Assembly (NCBI GenBank): GCA_050084985.1
Contig: JBITNC010000001.1
Span: forward strand, 107,880,001 to 107,944,000
Source: Nageia nagi
Lineage: Eukaryota; Pinophyta
Reading direction: 5' to 3'
DNA length: 64,000 bases
This document shows, one piece after another, positions 1-10,329 of this stretch. The notes under the pieces are model-generated. The model was not told the origin of the DNA, ran no database searches, and worked only from the letters and a program-made list of their open reading frames with translations. The position numbers and the translations under genes were made by a program. Positions within the stretch are counted from its first letter, which is position 1, and each line of letters opens with the position of its first letter.

Positions 1-560
1 AATACATATAAAAAAAGGGTCAATTATGGTTGGTTTTCTTGATAAGAAAACCACTTGTCTAGTGGCTGGTGATGGGAGTTAAAGGGATGAAATTTTTTGG
101 GTGCCCTCTAATAGCAGACCCCCTCATGCTTATCGACCATTACTTTCCCACTATTGCTCCATCATGGCTTATTATGCATCGACCCTCCATCATAGCCCTC
201 CACCTTCTATCGCCCCTCCATTATTACCTACCATGCGTTGGCCCTCCATCACCCCTCCACCACAACCCTCTGCCCATTGGCCCTTTCATTTATCACCTTC
301 CTCATCATGACTTCTATACTCCCATATATACCATAACTTACATGTAACACTCACCCCTAATGCAACCATTTCTTAGCATGGCCATTCCTTAGGCATCGTA
401 GCTTTATCCTCTACTCACCCCTTAATAGCTTCTTCAGGCACCATAGCTCTATCCTCTATTATCTCCTTCAAATGCAACCTCTCTCTATTGTAGTCTCGCC
501 CCTCCTTGCCTTATCTTCTCTCCTTCAATAGTGACTGCACAAGGAAGGGGGGTGTGGTGG
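1..560. other. pyrimidine-rich low-complexity DNA, no gene recognised
   Basis: The plus strand is dominated by C and T, with recurring CCCTCCA/CCCCTCC words between about 115 and 300. This produces two overlapping proline- and histidine-rich open frames that look like by-products of composition. No domain, splice pattern or LTR boundary was recognised. It may be the edge of a decayed element lying outside the window. Confidence 0.4.
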
Positions 561-889
561 ATAACCATTATTTCTTCTCTTCTCCATTTCCTATGCTTTT
601 TTTTCCATTATTTCTTTAAAGGCCTTTGCATTAATTTTTTTTGGTAGGTAACCATCTTGTCTTAATTAAAGACATTTTTTTCCTTGCAAGCAATCTTAGT
701 TGCTTATCCATATGCTTGTCTTTCTTTTAAAAGGGTGTCCTCTCATTTAATTCTCTGACTTGAGGTATAGTAAGTATCAAAAGCAAATGATGGATTATTT
801 ATTTTTCCCTGTTCACTTGGAGAATATTTATTTTAGGAATTCTTTTTGCCTAGAGCTAAAATTTATTAATGCCTTGATAATATATTTGG

Positions 890-1420
890 TACGTATATTT
901 TTTTTAGGATTTTTTTTTGCATACTAAAAGTACTTAAATAGTTAAATGTAAAATTTTTACTTTGGTAAAAATACATTTTTTTAGTATTTACATTAAAATT
1001 GCAAATACTTATAAAAAGAAATTTTTTCATGCTAAGTTATTAAAAGTATGTCCTTTATCTCTAACAAGGGGAATAATTTTAATACTTAGAAAATTTTTTT
1101 TAGCATGCAAGTATTTTTTTAACATTCTTTCCTTAGTTAAATTTCTAAGGTAAAACTAGTATGCTATCTTTAGGGGACAAATATTTAAGTAAAAAGGGGG
1201 GGGGGGGGAATTTGTATAAATTTCTTACTTAATTTTTATCTAGTATGCATACCTTAGTACTAAATTTTTACTTCAAGAGTTGCATGCTTATGCTTAGTAC
1301 TTAAATTTTAAGTTAAATGCATGTTTAACACTTATTTTTTAAGTTAATAAATGCATGCTTAGGAATTTTTTTTTAATTCAATGATACATGCTTATTACTT
1401 AAAAACTTAAGTTATGATTT
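890..1420. repeat. degenerate array of ATGCATGCTTA / ACTTAAATTTTAAGT words
   Basis: Related short words recur: TGCATGCTTA-like strings followed by (T)ACTTAA and TTTTAAGTTAA-like partial palindromes, most clearly between about 1240 and 1410. Spacing is irregular, roughly 45-65 bases, so this looks like an eroded tandem repeat or repeated slippage rather than a clean satellite. Confidence 0.35.
1196..1208 (+). repeat. G13 homopolymer
   Basis: Thirteen consecutive G follow a run of A in otherwise AT-rich DNA. It is a likely slippage site and prone to sequencing length error. Confidence 0.85.
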
Positions 1421-2284
1421 ACTTCCTTTTGCAAAGAATGAACTTGTGCAAAATTAGGAATGATGTAAAAAGATGTCCTTTAGGGGTTAGTAAACAAAAC
1501 CCATTAGACACTTAGGTTTCAAATTTTGAATGGATGATATTTTTACTTATGCTATTTTACTTCATGTTTCGCATTCTAATTTATTTTCTTATGCAAATAA
1601 AAAAATGCAAATATTGATATGAACAATCCCCTAAAATGAACACATCTGCATATACATTTTGTAACATGACTTGTTTGGGGAGCCATGAGGTGAGGATAGG
1701 AAGATTGGAGACTTTAAGTTTGATGATCCAAATGGTGAAAAGTTTATACTTCTCAATTGTCCCTAATTCCTCTATTAGTTTAGACATAACTCCAATAGGT
1801 AGATATATATGTGTGTAGTGATGCCACATGTCCACACATCCATTCAAGGATTATCCTAATAACCTAAGAGGATAACTTGGAACCTAATCAAGATTAATAA
1901 TTTGGTTGATCCAATAAAAATCATAACCTTGGAAAATAGTAGGTACTTCTCCTTATGAGAAAGAAGAATACTAACCAAGGTGAACTTGTTGAGGATTGGT
2001 AGTACTTGGGCTCTTCTTATGTCAACATCTAGGTGAAGGTCTAATTTTTAGATAAGAAAACAAGCCTCAATAATGTTACAATATATCCACAGTTCTTGAG
2101 ATGAAAAATGTATTTGGGTACATGGGTTATTATTTGAGTTGTAAAACATTTGCACTTGTGAATCAAATCAAATATGTCTCTAGTGTTAAAATTTAACATC
2201 TATTATTTACTTGGTTAAAACTTAACATATAATATTATTTATTGAATCACATGCTTATTTATTTTTCACATCCTTGTGTAGCAA

Positions 2285-2575
2285 ATGGGAGACTCCTTTT
2301 TACCCAAACACATTCTTGATGGTTCCAACTTTGGAATTTAGGAACCTTACATGAGAGCTAAGTTGTAACTATTATGGCATCCAAGGTTCTCATTCACTAT
2401 TTACCAAGGTTTTCAAGGTAATTGTAACTATTATGGCATCCAAGATCATAAAGAAGTTGATTGCTACAAAAAGAAAAGAGAAAAAAAGAACAAAGGTAAT
2501 GGTAATGTAAAAAACTTCAAAGGAAAGAAGAATATTCAAGCTGGTTTTGCTGCAGTGATCTACTCCATGTATCAC
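2285..2575 (+). pseudogene. copia gag remnant with damaged zinc knuckle
   Basis: From the ATG at 2285 the frame reads MGDSFLPKHILDGSNFG and then stops where the family has the conserved Trp of the gag N-terminus. Most of gag is then missing. The next recognisable part is a CCHC knuckle, CNYYGIQDHKEVDC (about 2424-2467), in which the second Cys is Tyr and the Gly before His is Asp. It is followed by a Lys-rich stretch and the approach to protease. A 23-bp direct repeat covers the first half of the knuckle, so the deletion may be linked to a duplication. Copia gag binds the RNA genome; this remnant cannot form a normal knuckle. Confidence 0.7.
2363..2444 (+). repeat. 23-bp direct repeat in copia gag
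   Basis: The same 23 bases, beginning TTGTAACTATTATGG and encoding the start of the zinc knuckle, occur at 2363-2385 and 2422-2444, a period of 59 bp. The two copies are identical. Confidence 0.85.
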
Positions 2576-2587
2576 TCTTTTTCATCT

Positions 2588-2960
2588 AATTAGATTGTTG
2601 ACTCTAGTTGCACTAATCACCTATGTTTTGAAAGGGAAAATTTTAAGAACTTTCACAAGTATAGAAAAGATATGGTTGTGATAGGTGATAACTCTATCCT
2701 TAAATTTCAAGGCATTCAAAGTCTGTTAATTCATGAGAAGGTTCTTGAAAATGTGCTCTATGTTCCTAAGCTTAGAATGAACCTTCTCTTCATGATCCAA
2801 GTTACTAGAAAAGGGCACTCTTTTGAGTTTGACTCTCAATTCTAGTGCATTAAGAAAGGAATTGCCATTTTAGTTAAAGGATTAGTGAAAGATGATCTCT
2901 ACATTATGGATCAAGTTCCATCAAAGATGTGTCTTGCTACAAGTGTGTGTTCTAGAGGTA
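2588..2960 (+). pseudogene. copia aspartic protease remnant
   Basis: The frame at about 2591 reads stop-IVDSSCTNHLC. In copia proteases this position is W-I-(L/V)-D-S-G-C-x-x-H, so the catalytic Asp is kept, Gly has become Ser and the preceding Trp is a TAG stop. Downstream VLYVPKLRMNLLFMIQ matches the LxxVLYVPxLxxNLLS block that follows the protease core in the family. Premature stops remove any function. It lies between the gag knuckle and the GAG-pre-integrase segment, as expected. Confidence 0.75.
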
Positions 2961-2964
2961 ATCT

Positions 2965-3830
2965 TTGGCACTAATGTTTAAGGAAACCTTAACCATAAGA
3001 GTATTCAATTCATGAAATACTAAGAAATTATGGAAGGTTTTCCTTTAGCTTCACCTTCAATTAGTCTATGTGAGAAGTGCATCCTCAGTAAGATGCATAG
3101 ATAAACTTTTGAAAAAGATAAGGCAATAAGAGCATCTCAACCTCTTCAACTTGTGCATTCAAATTTGATGGGTCTATTTCAGATTAAGTCACTTGGAGGA
3201 GCATCTTATGTATTGACCTTAATTGATGACTTTAGTAGAATGACCTTTAGGTATATACTTGAGCATAAGGATCAAACCTTTGGGAGTTTTAAGGTTTTTA
3301 AGGCCTTATTTGAAAATAAAACTAATCTTAAAATCAAGATATTAAGATCAAATAATGGAGAAGAATATAACGATAATGAGTTCAATGTCTATTGTGATAA
3401 GTATAGAATCACGATACAATTTACAATTCTATACACTCCTCACTAGAATGATGGTGTCAAAAGAAAAAATAGAATAATTATGGAATTGGCCAGATGCATG
3501 TTGGGTAATATTTCTAGTTTTTTATGGGGTGAAGCTATGAGCACTGCTATTTACACCTTGAATAGGTGTCCTACAAAATTCATTTAGGGTAAGACTCCTT
3601 TTGAGGCATGGTTAGACATAAGACCTAACATTTCTCACCTAATGGTGTTTGGTTGTGAAGCATTCTCCTACATTATTTTTGAGAAAAGCAAAAAGTTACA
3701 TAAAAGAATTGAAAAATGCATCTTTGTGGGTTATGACAGTTAGCATAGAGGCTATAAGCTCTACTATCCATCCTACAAAGCCATGTTTATTTCAAGGGAT
3801 GTAAAGTTTAATGAACTTCTTAAATAATCT
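2965..3830 (+). pseudogene. copia integrase remnant (GAG-pre-integrase and rve core)
   Basis: The GAG-pre-integrase part reads LNHKSIQFMKY and later CEKCILSKMHR, the remains of the zinc-binding segment. The open part 3153-3446 carries LVHSNLMGLF, LTLIDDFSRM and ILRSNNGEEYN. The integrase core should have D-D-E: the first Asp region is partly changed (the family's HSDLCGP is HSNLMGL), the second reads RSNNGEE instead of RSDNGGE, and the third reads GVKRKNR instead of the family's AERKNR, so Glu is Lys. After a stop at 3444 the frame resumes with IIMELARCMLGN and the FGCEAF...KCIFVGYDS block. Catalytic residues are lost as well as the frame. Confidence 0.85.
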
Positions 3831-4029
3831 ACTTCTAATGAGGATGTTGATGATCCAAAGGACTCTTCAGTTGCACCTAGCTAGTTAGATATTGATGTAA
3901 ACAAGTCACCTTAGGAAAAAAATTCTCCAGCACAAAGAGTAATAAGGAGTATGACCTTGAACAAATCCTTATTTTCAAGATTGATAACAAGCATGAGCCC
4001 TCAACCTTCAAAAAAGCTTATAAGCACAA

Positions 4030-4995
4030 GTGCTAGATGGAAGCCATAAAAGTGGAATATGAGCTATTTTTGAAATATGAAACTTGGGATTTGGTTCCTT
4101 ATCCCAATAAGAAAAATGTGATTGGTAATAAGTGGATATTTAATATCAAGTTCAATTATGATTAGTACCCAAAGGTTTTGCTCAAAAATATGATATAGAT
4201 TATGAGAAAACCTTTGCTTCCATGGCAAATATGTCTATTGTGAGAATTATCCTTGCTCTTTCTGTAGCTCAAAGATGACACATTTTTCAACTTGATGTCA
4301 AAAGTGTATTTCTCAATGGTGACTTAGATGTGTAAATCTTTATGAATCAACCATAAAGGTTCATTATGTAAGGCAAAGAGTCCTTTGTGTGCAAGCTAAA
4401 GAAGTGAATATATGGACTTAAGCAAACACCTAGAGCTTGGTACAGAAATATTTTAGGGTATTTTATAGACATTGGTTTCTCAAAATGTTTTTTGACTCTG
4501 ATCTATATGTGTTTAATCAAGGAAAAGATGTGGTCTTGATTCTTCTTTATGTGGATGATCTTCTAATAACTGGGAACAATGAAGAAATCATTCAAGAGTG
4601 CATATCCAAACTTGAGGCAACATTTGAAATGACTAATCTTAGTCTCTTAAACTACTATCTTGGAATGCAAGTGTATCAATAAAAGGATTATACTTATCTT
4701 AATCAATCTAAATATATATCATACATCTTGCAAAAGTTTGGAATGGAGGAATGTAGATATGCTACGATCCTAATCTCTCCTGGAATTACTATTTCTCTAA
4801 GCTCCAACTCTCAATTAGCTAATGCTACAGCTTATAGATAATTAATTGGTAGTCTTTTATGTTTGACTATTTCCAGGCTAGATATTACCTTTGTAGTGAA
4901 TTTGATGGCTCAATTCATGTAGAAACCATATGTTGAACACCTAAATGTTGTTAAGCAAATCTTGAGGTATGTTGCAAGGACTAAGGATCTTACTC
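4030..4995 (+). pseudogene. copia reverse transcriptase remnant
   Basis: Recognisable blocks in order are MEAIKVEYELFLKYETWDLV, NVIGNKWIFNIK, GFAQKYDIDYEKTFA, FQLDVKSVFLNGDL, VCKLKK-stop-IYGLKQTPRAWY and, in the open segment 4437-4682, LLYVDDLLITGNN with the catalytic YVDD intact (about 4549-4560). The next blocks are FEMTNLSLLNYYLGMQV and QSKYISYILQKFGM. At least eight in-frame TAG/TAA codons fall where the family has Gln or another conserved residue. The polymerase palm is readable but the gene is dead. Confidence 0.9.
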
Positions 4996-4999
4996 TCAA

Positions 5000-5430
5000 G
5001 TATTCTAATTTTTCTTCATTTATTCTCTTTAGATTCTTAGATTCTAACTAGGGGTAGATAGAGGTGATAGGAAATCAACCTCTGCATATGTGTTTAGCAT
5101 TGGTTTAGGTGTTATCTCTTAGGCTTCTAAGAAGTAGCCTACTATTTTTTTTCCATCATAGAAGCTAAATACCATTCCATGTATGTTGCAACCTAGGAAT
5201 CCATTTGGATAAGGTATCTTCTAAAATAAATTAGGTATGAATAAGGTGGCTCATCTTTGATTTCTTCAGATAATCAATTGATGATCTCTTTGGCTAAGAA
5301 TCCTATGTTTCATTAGAGAATAAAACATGTGTAAATCCATGCCTATTTTATTAGGGATAAGGTTCTTGATGACATCATACACCTAGAGATTATCCATCCA
5401 CCTTGAAATCCCTTGATTTGTTCACCAAGC
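5000..5430 (+). pseudogene. copia RNase H remnant and end of pol
   Basis: Readable pieces include LDSN (the copia D-A-D-W region), DRKSTSAYVFSIG, SIEAKYHSMYVAT-stop-E, SSDNQLMISLAKNPMFH and RIKHV-stop-IHAYFIRDKV. These are the standard copia RNase H blocks in order. Stops replace Gln or Trp at several sites. The end of pol is near 5430, where the frame passes into the long untranslated stretch before the LTR. Confidence 0.8.
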
Positions 5431-6210
5431 CCCTCTTTAAAGCTTAGTTTTGTAAGCTTAAGGATGCCATCAGGTTGGTGAAGTTTCCCTTAACGGGAAG
5501 TGAAGTTTAAATTCTTATGTTGAATTCATGTTTATGATGACAACTTCACCCCTAGGAGGGATTTGTGCTATATAATATTGATTTTGTTGTACACCTTCGT
5601 GGTAAGTTTTCTTTGCATGAGGAACTTATTATATAAATTTTTAAAGCAAAAGATTGGCCAATATAGCACTGTTTAGTTATCCATGTGTGAGGAACTCTTA
5701 TGTGTTTTTTGACACTATTCAATTATCCATATGTAAAGAACTTGTATGTGCATGCTCTATTTTGTAATGATAATCAACACATATTTTATATACAGTAGGT
5801 GACTATGAGTTTTGGCATGGCATATTCATGATGACTTATAGTACACCATTGATCAGTTCATGATGGCATTTGAGTGATTCATCTATCCTTGTGGATATGA
5901 ATATGTTGCATCTAACCAATTTTATTATTTGAGCTGCTTATGACTTGCAAGTTCCTTTGAGATTGTAGGTTAATTACTTCAAGTATGCAGGCTCTTAGAG
6001 ACTCTTCATGCCTTCTAATTAGATGACTACTTCATGTACATTGAAATTAGTTATGGTTAATGATTGTATTTGGAAAAGTAGTGAGTCTCAAACTAGATCT
6101 TTCTTACTTCATAAATATGTAAAACATTTTCATCTCCATTGTATTTGTTTGGAGGAGAACTCTCTTACTTTCTCTCTTTCTTCTCTCTTATTTTCTCTAT
6201 CCCAATATTG
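5431..6210 (+). other. non-coding interval between copia pol and 3' LTR
   Basis: About 780 bases separate the last recognisable RNase H block from the polypurine tract, longer than in most copia elements. It includes a phrase close to 5525-5570 (TGATGACAACTTCACCCC) and repeated ATGTGTGAGGAACT-like words near 5615, 5690 and 5735. An open frame at 6023-6238 runs into the LTR and looks accidental. No further domain was recognised. Confidence 0.4.
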
Positions 6211-6211
6211 C

Positions 6212-6223
6212 ATTAAGGGGGAA
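6212..6223 (+). other. copia polypurine tract
   Basis: The purine-rich run ATTAAGGGGGAA directly precedes the TGTTGGAATG start of the LTR. Polypurine tracts prime plus-strand DNA synthesis and always lie just 5' of the 3' LTR, so this fixes element orientation and the LTR boundary. Confidence 0.75.
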
Positions 6224-6737
6224 TGTTGGAATGTATAATTCATTATTGTAAAGGTTATGCAATAATCTTTTATGTAAGTTCACTAATACTTAAGGGTATA
6301 ATTTGATGCCTTAAGTATTTAAGTGAATATGAGAATATAACTTGTCTTACACTCCATGTCATGAGCATGCCCCTTGGGTACAAGGATGTGCATGTCATGC
6401 TTTTGTACATTGGATAAAAAGGTGATCCAAAGAGGGATTTTAGCCTATAAATATAAGACTCTCTCTTTGTGATCACATACCAATTTGTGGAGTAAAGTTA
6501 TGCTATAGGATAGTGTTTAGGAGATAAGAATAGGAGATTTGTAAGAGCTCATATTTGTGAATGAAGTGAGATATAGTTAGTGGATGTACTCCTAGTTGGA
6601 GGAACCACTTATATCTTGAGTTATCTTAGTGAGATTACTTTGTGAGTTTGTTAGATGTGATTTGTGAGCTTACATGTGATCTTGGGAGTTTAAAGTTGCT
6701 TATGTTATAGTTCATTTCTCTCAAGAGAAATTGTACA
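6224..6737 (+). repeat. copia 3' LTR (514 bp)
   Basis: It begins TGTTGGAATG immediately after the polypurine tract and is taken to end at TTGTACA (6737), giving TG...CA ends. A TATA-like TATAAATATA lies at 6446-6455 with a plausible transcription start downstream. The right boundary agrees with the point where similarity to the second ORF1-type fragment (near 21.03 kb) begins. There is no second copy in the window, so its age cannot be judged. Confidence 0.7.
6446..6455 (+). promoter_or_regulatory. TATA-like box of the copia LTR
   Basis: TATAAATATA sits in the middle of the LTR, the usual place for the U3 promoter of a plant LTR retrotransposon. Whether it is still used cannot be told. Confidence 0.45.
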
Positions 6738-7615
6738 AAACACATTAAGTATGAAGATTTTTTTTAAGATGTTTTAGGTGCAAAAAATATGGACACAAAG
6801 AAATAATGTCTATTATCTCAAGAATGTTCTTAGTACTTCCCTACAAAAAGGAATACTATGAATGGTTTTAATGAATACTATATACTCAATGGTTAACATG
6901 CGAATCTATAATAACCTAGAATTGAAAACAAAGAAGCTTTATGCATCTATGAGAACTCATCAAAAATACCAATGATTCAAATTTTGGTATCTAATAAGAA
7001 ACAAATGACCACCACACATCTATTTCAACCATAGGAAAAATTAAACTTGGTACCCAACATAAATCAAAAGACCAACCCAAAGAAGAAAATGAATTGACTA
7101 CTAAATATTCCTTAGGATTGATTGTTCAAAAGATAAGTTCCTCGAGTATCAAATCCTCTCATACACCTATCAAAGAGGAAAATGAAGCAATTTTGACTTC
7201 AATGAATGTAAACTCTTCTAAACAACATGGGTCAACTAGAAGAGTCAAGGAAAAAAATAAAATAAAAGCTACCAATGTAAATCCAATTAGTTCTTCATAA
7301 AAAGTTATAATTTTTGGGAAACTCTTGATGCAAAGTATGAAACTTTTGTGAATGATTTAGAAGGTGCAACACATAATTACTACCTTAGAAGTATGAAATG
7401 CAATAATACTTTTCCATATTTAGCAACACTAATATAGGATAAAACATAAGAAAGCTCATTTGAGTTGAAGAAGGCAAAGCATAAATATATAGTTAATTGA
7501 CTATGAAGCTATCATGTATATGTAATACATTTATGGCTATGAATGTAATATTTGAAATAATTTTATGTTAATACAAAATTTGAATCTTGTATAAAAATAT
7601 CTCTTTATTGCAAAA
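6738..7615 (+). pseudogene. ORF1-type retroelement fragment, copy 1
   Basis: This segment aligns by eye along its whole length with 21027-21890, including gaps and frame damage. It starts just after a zinc-knuckle coding phrase, RCFRCKKYGHKE (CCHC with the last Cys lost), as found at the C-terminal side of DUF4283-type LINE ORF1 proteins. It continues through a Lys/Asn/Ser-rich region with an open part at 7094-7300. Both copies end at the same place, with CTTGTATAAAAA followed by an A-rich string, which looks like a transcript 3' end. No endonuclease or RT follows. The 5' part is absent here because the copia LTR lies against it. Confidence 0.65.
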
Positions 7616-7799
7616 ATAATTATGAGCAAGCTCAAATTATGTGAGGATAGTTTGTGATTTTTTCACCATGAGATCTTCCTACATGGTTTTTTATTTGATT
7701 TCTAAGGCTTGCACTATTTTCACTTCTCATTGAATTCACTTGAAATATTTTGAAATTGGGTTTCCATGCATACTGAATTTACTTCACCTAGGTTAGAGA

Positions 7800-8700
7800 T
7801 TTGTATATCTTTTTTAATAGAGAATGCTAAAAATGAAAACTCAATTAATATTGAGTCTTCTAGAGTAAGCAATGGTACCAAGGAAGTGACCTAAGGAGTT
7901 CATGGAGAAGGTGTACCATGAGGTAACATTTCCATTCTAAAAATTTCTATTCCTATTGATGCTTTTCATAATTCTTGTGAATGGTTTGAAAGTCATATTA
8001 TAATAGCATACTTCTTAGGGAGAATCCCAAATGATACTTTGTTGAGTTCATGGATGAATCATGTTTGGGGTTAGTATGGTATTACTGTAGACACTATTTA
8101 CAACCTCACCAAGGTTACTTTTTATTTTACTTTTCTAAGAAAGAATATGCCTAAAACAAATTATCTTGTGTTACTTGGTCTATGTGAAATTCCCTTATGA
8201 TCTTGCAATCTTATAAGAAATATTTCTTAGTTGATAAGGTAGCTTCCATTGAGGTACCTATTTAGGTTAAATTTTTAGGTTTTCACATCCCTTATTGGAA
8301 TTTTCTACACAAAGTGTCAGCCCCTTTAGGAGAGTTTATCTACTTTGAAGGAAATATTTTTTTTTTTACGCTTCCCACAAGAAGGGTATGTATTAAGGTA
8401 GACCTCTCAAAGGAATTACAAGACTTTGTTAACATTAAAATTAGTAATTAAATCTTACAATATGAAGTTAATTATATCAAATTGTTAGAAACTTATTACC
8501 ATTTTTAGTATAAATCCCATAAAATCAAGGATTATCCTCTTCTGGTTGGTCACTTTCAAACCAACTTTGTTCCTACTAATAATGGCCAAAGTACACATGG
8601 TACAAATGTTAGGGGTAATATTAATACAATAAATGATCCATAAGATGCCAATAATAATCAATATGGTTGGTCCATTATCCCTCATCAAAGGAACAAATAA
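7800..8700 (+). pseudogene. LINE ORF1 remnant (DUF4283-like, zinc knuckle)
   Basis: The frame reads ISIPIDAFHNSCEWFESHII, AYFLGRIPNDTLLSSWMN, then VPIWVKFLGFHIPYWN and the knuckle relic YYHFQYKSHKIKDYPL near 8500. This matches the plan of plant LINE ORF1 proteins, in which a DUF4283 region with a WV(R/K)LPGLP-type motif is followed by CxxCxxxGHxxxxC. Here the Cys residues are Tyr or another residue. ORF1 proteins coat the LINE RNA. There are many stops, and no full-length frame remains. Confidence 0.65.
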
Positions 8701-9092
8701 GAAAATTCATAACCTTAAAGCTACCTAGTTGTGCAATAAGTTCCCCCTCTGCATGTGCAAGAGATCCCCCGCACCACTTCCACCCATCTACCTCAATCAC
8801 TCCCTTTCTTAAAATGTGGTAATATGGTTATTTGGGCCCCACCAAGTTCTATCTTTTCAAATCCCTTACTAAAGGAAGGTTCTAACCCTGGGGCTTGACC
8901 TACCCCCAAATAATTAACCTCCTTAATGTTTTGTCATCCTCTCCTTGAAGATCAAACCCTTCATAGAGGTTGAAAGAGGAGGCATGATAAAGTGTATGAT
9001 ATAATAAATAATAATATGTTTTCTTCCATAAGTAACTTGGGAGAAGTAAAAGATGAAAATATTTTGGAGGTCTCACACCCTAACATTCCCCA

Positions 9093-9900
9093 ATGATTTA
9101 TCTCTCTTGGAACATGAGAGGTTTGACAAACCCAATCCAAAAATATAGAGTCAATAATGAATTTGATAAGTTGTTTCATTAAGTTGGTAGATAGGATATT
9201 ATGTTTTTGCAAGAGGTTAAGGTAGTTGACACTTGCTTGGAATTTGCATGTAAATCTTTTTATTCAACTTAAGGAGTTTTACATGTCACTAATCATGAGC
9301 ATAGTAGGGGATATTGTCACCTTTATTTCCACTAGATGGCAATCACACATTATGATCTAGGGAGTGGACCCCACCTATTAGGTCACATGGAATCTATTAA
9401 AAATTAAGTATAAGCCCCTTGGTATCATTAATATGTATTCCTTTAATCACATATCAGATAGATGTATTTTATGGTGATGACTAGCTTTTTTTATTACTCA
9501 AGGCCACATGAATTCTCTATGGTGATTTCAACATGATTGAAAAAGATGCTGATAGGAAAATTTTTAACCCCATGAGGTGGTGTTTATAGTAAAGAGAATA
9601 TTTCTTTTTTCTAAAAAATAAACTCAATTTATCAGACCCCAACAGCTATTTTTTTATTAATGATTTCCCTAATGAGAAGTGGTTTACTTAGAATAATTCA
9701 TAAGTTGGGTCTAAAAGAATATTCTCTATATTGGATTGTGTTATGATTTACTCTTGTGATACATTTTTGGATTGTTAGAGCTTCCTCCTCCATCCCCTTT
9801 ATATTGATTATTCTAGGAACTACCCTATCTGATCACTCACCTATGCAGTTCATAATTGATCTAGTTGAGAGTCAACCAAAGAAATTCCCATCTTAATTTT
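9093..9900 (+). pseudogene. LINE ORF2 endonuclease remnant
   Basis: The start reads LSWNMRGLTNPIQKYRV, the usual N-terminus of plant LINE endonucleases (SWNxRGL), followed after two stops by DIMFLQEVK, which keeps the catalytic Glu of the LQE(T/V)K motif. Near 9520 the frame reads YGDFNMIEKDADRK, corresponding to the GDFN block. This exonuclease/endonuclease/phosphatase-fold domain nicks target DNA to prime reverse transcription. Stops and frameshifts make it inactive. Confidence 0.8.
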
Positions 9901-10329
9901 ATATGAATGTGTTTATAGGCAAAGAAGTGGCCAAAAGAAGGAAAATTTCCAACAATATCCTAAAAAATAAATTTGCCAAATGCTTTGCAAAGCTAGAGAG
10001 GAACCCCTTTGATCTTGCTCTATAGGACCATGTGGTTGCAATTAAGTTTGAAATTCAAAAAGTTAAGGTCTATGAAGCAAAGGATGCACAACTAGGGCTA
10101 CCTTCATTGGCTTAAAATAGGGGATAAACTATCAAAATAATTATTTGGATATTTATACCTCTAGCTAATTATGCCCAATTTTCTGCTCTTCTTGTTGATT
10201 TTGTTAATCACTATTAGAAAGTATTTTATTCCTATCCTCTAAATAATGCTAAACATAAAGCCTTAGATGAGTGTTGTTATGTTATCCCAATTAGAGTTTC
10301 TACAAAGCAGAGGGCCTTATGTGATTCTC

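Larger units (their letters stand above)
561..2284. other. AT-rich intergenic DNA upstream of the copia relic
   Basis: No coding region is supported. The stretch holds homopolymer T/A runs, a run of 13 G (1196-1208) and a degenerate array of short related words (about 890-1420). Two small open frames overlap on opposite strands around 1581-1847 and match no family I recognise. I looked here for a 5' LTR matching the copia 3' LTR at 6224-6737 and found none. Confidence 0.4.
2285..6737 (+). mobile_element. Ty1/copia LTR retrotransposon relic, 5' LTR missing
   Basis: The polyprotein order is gag, protease, integrase, reverse transcriptase, RNase H, followed by a polypurine tract and one LTR, which is the copia order (integrase before RT). 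Reading begins with an ATG at 2285 followed by a gag start with ILDGSNFG, but most of gag is deleted. Many in-frame TAG/TAA codons and several frame changes mean that no complete protein can be made. No primer-binding site or 5' LTR was found upstream, so the copy is truncated or rearranged at its left end. The 3' LTR abuts an ORF1-type fragment at 6738, suggesting insertion into or beside that sequence. Confidence 0.85.

Noticed and set aside
69-347. Proline-rich open frame of 92 codons
   Set aside because: It follows from C/T-rich low-complexity sequence; an overlapping second frame is equally open, and there is no domain, splice pattern or start context.
561-2284. 5' LTR of the copia element
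   Set aside because: No sequence here resembles the 6224-6737 LTR (no TGTTGGAATG start, no matching TATA region) and no primer-binding site precedes 2285.
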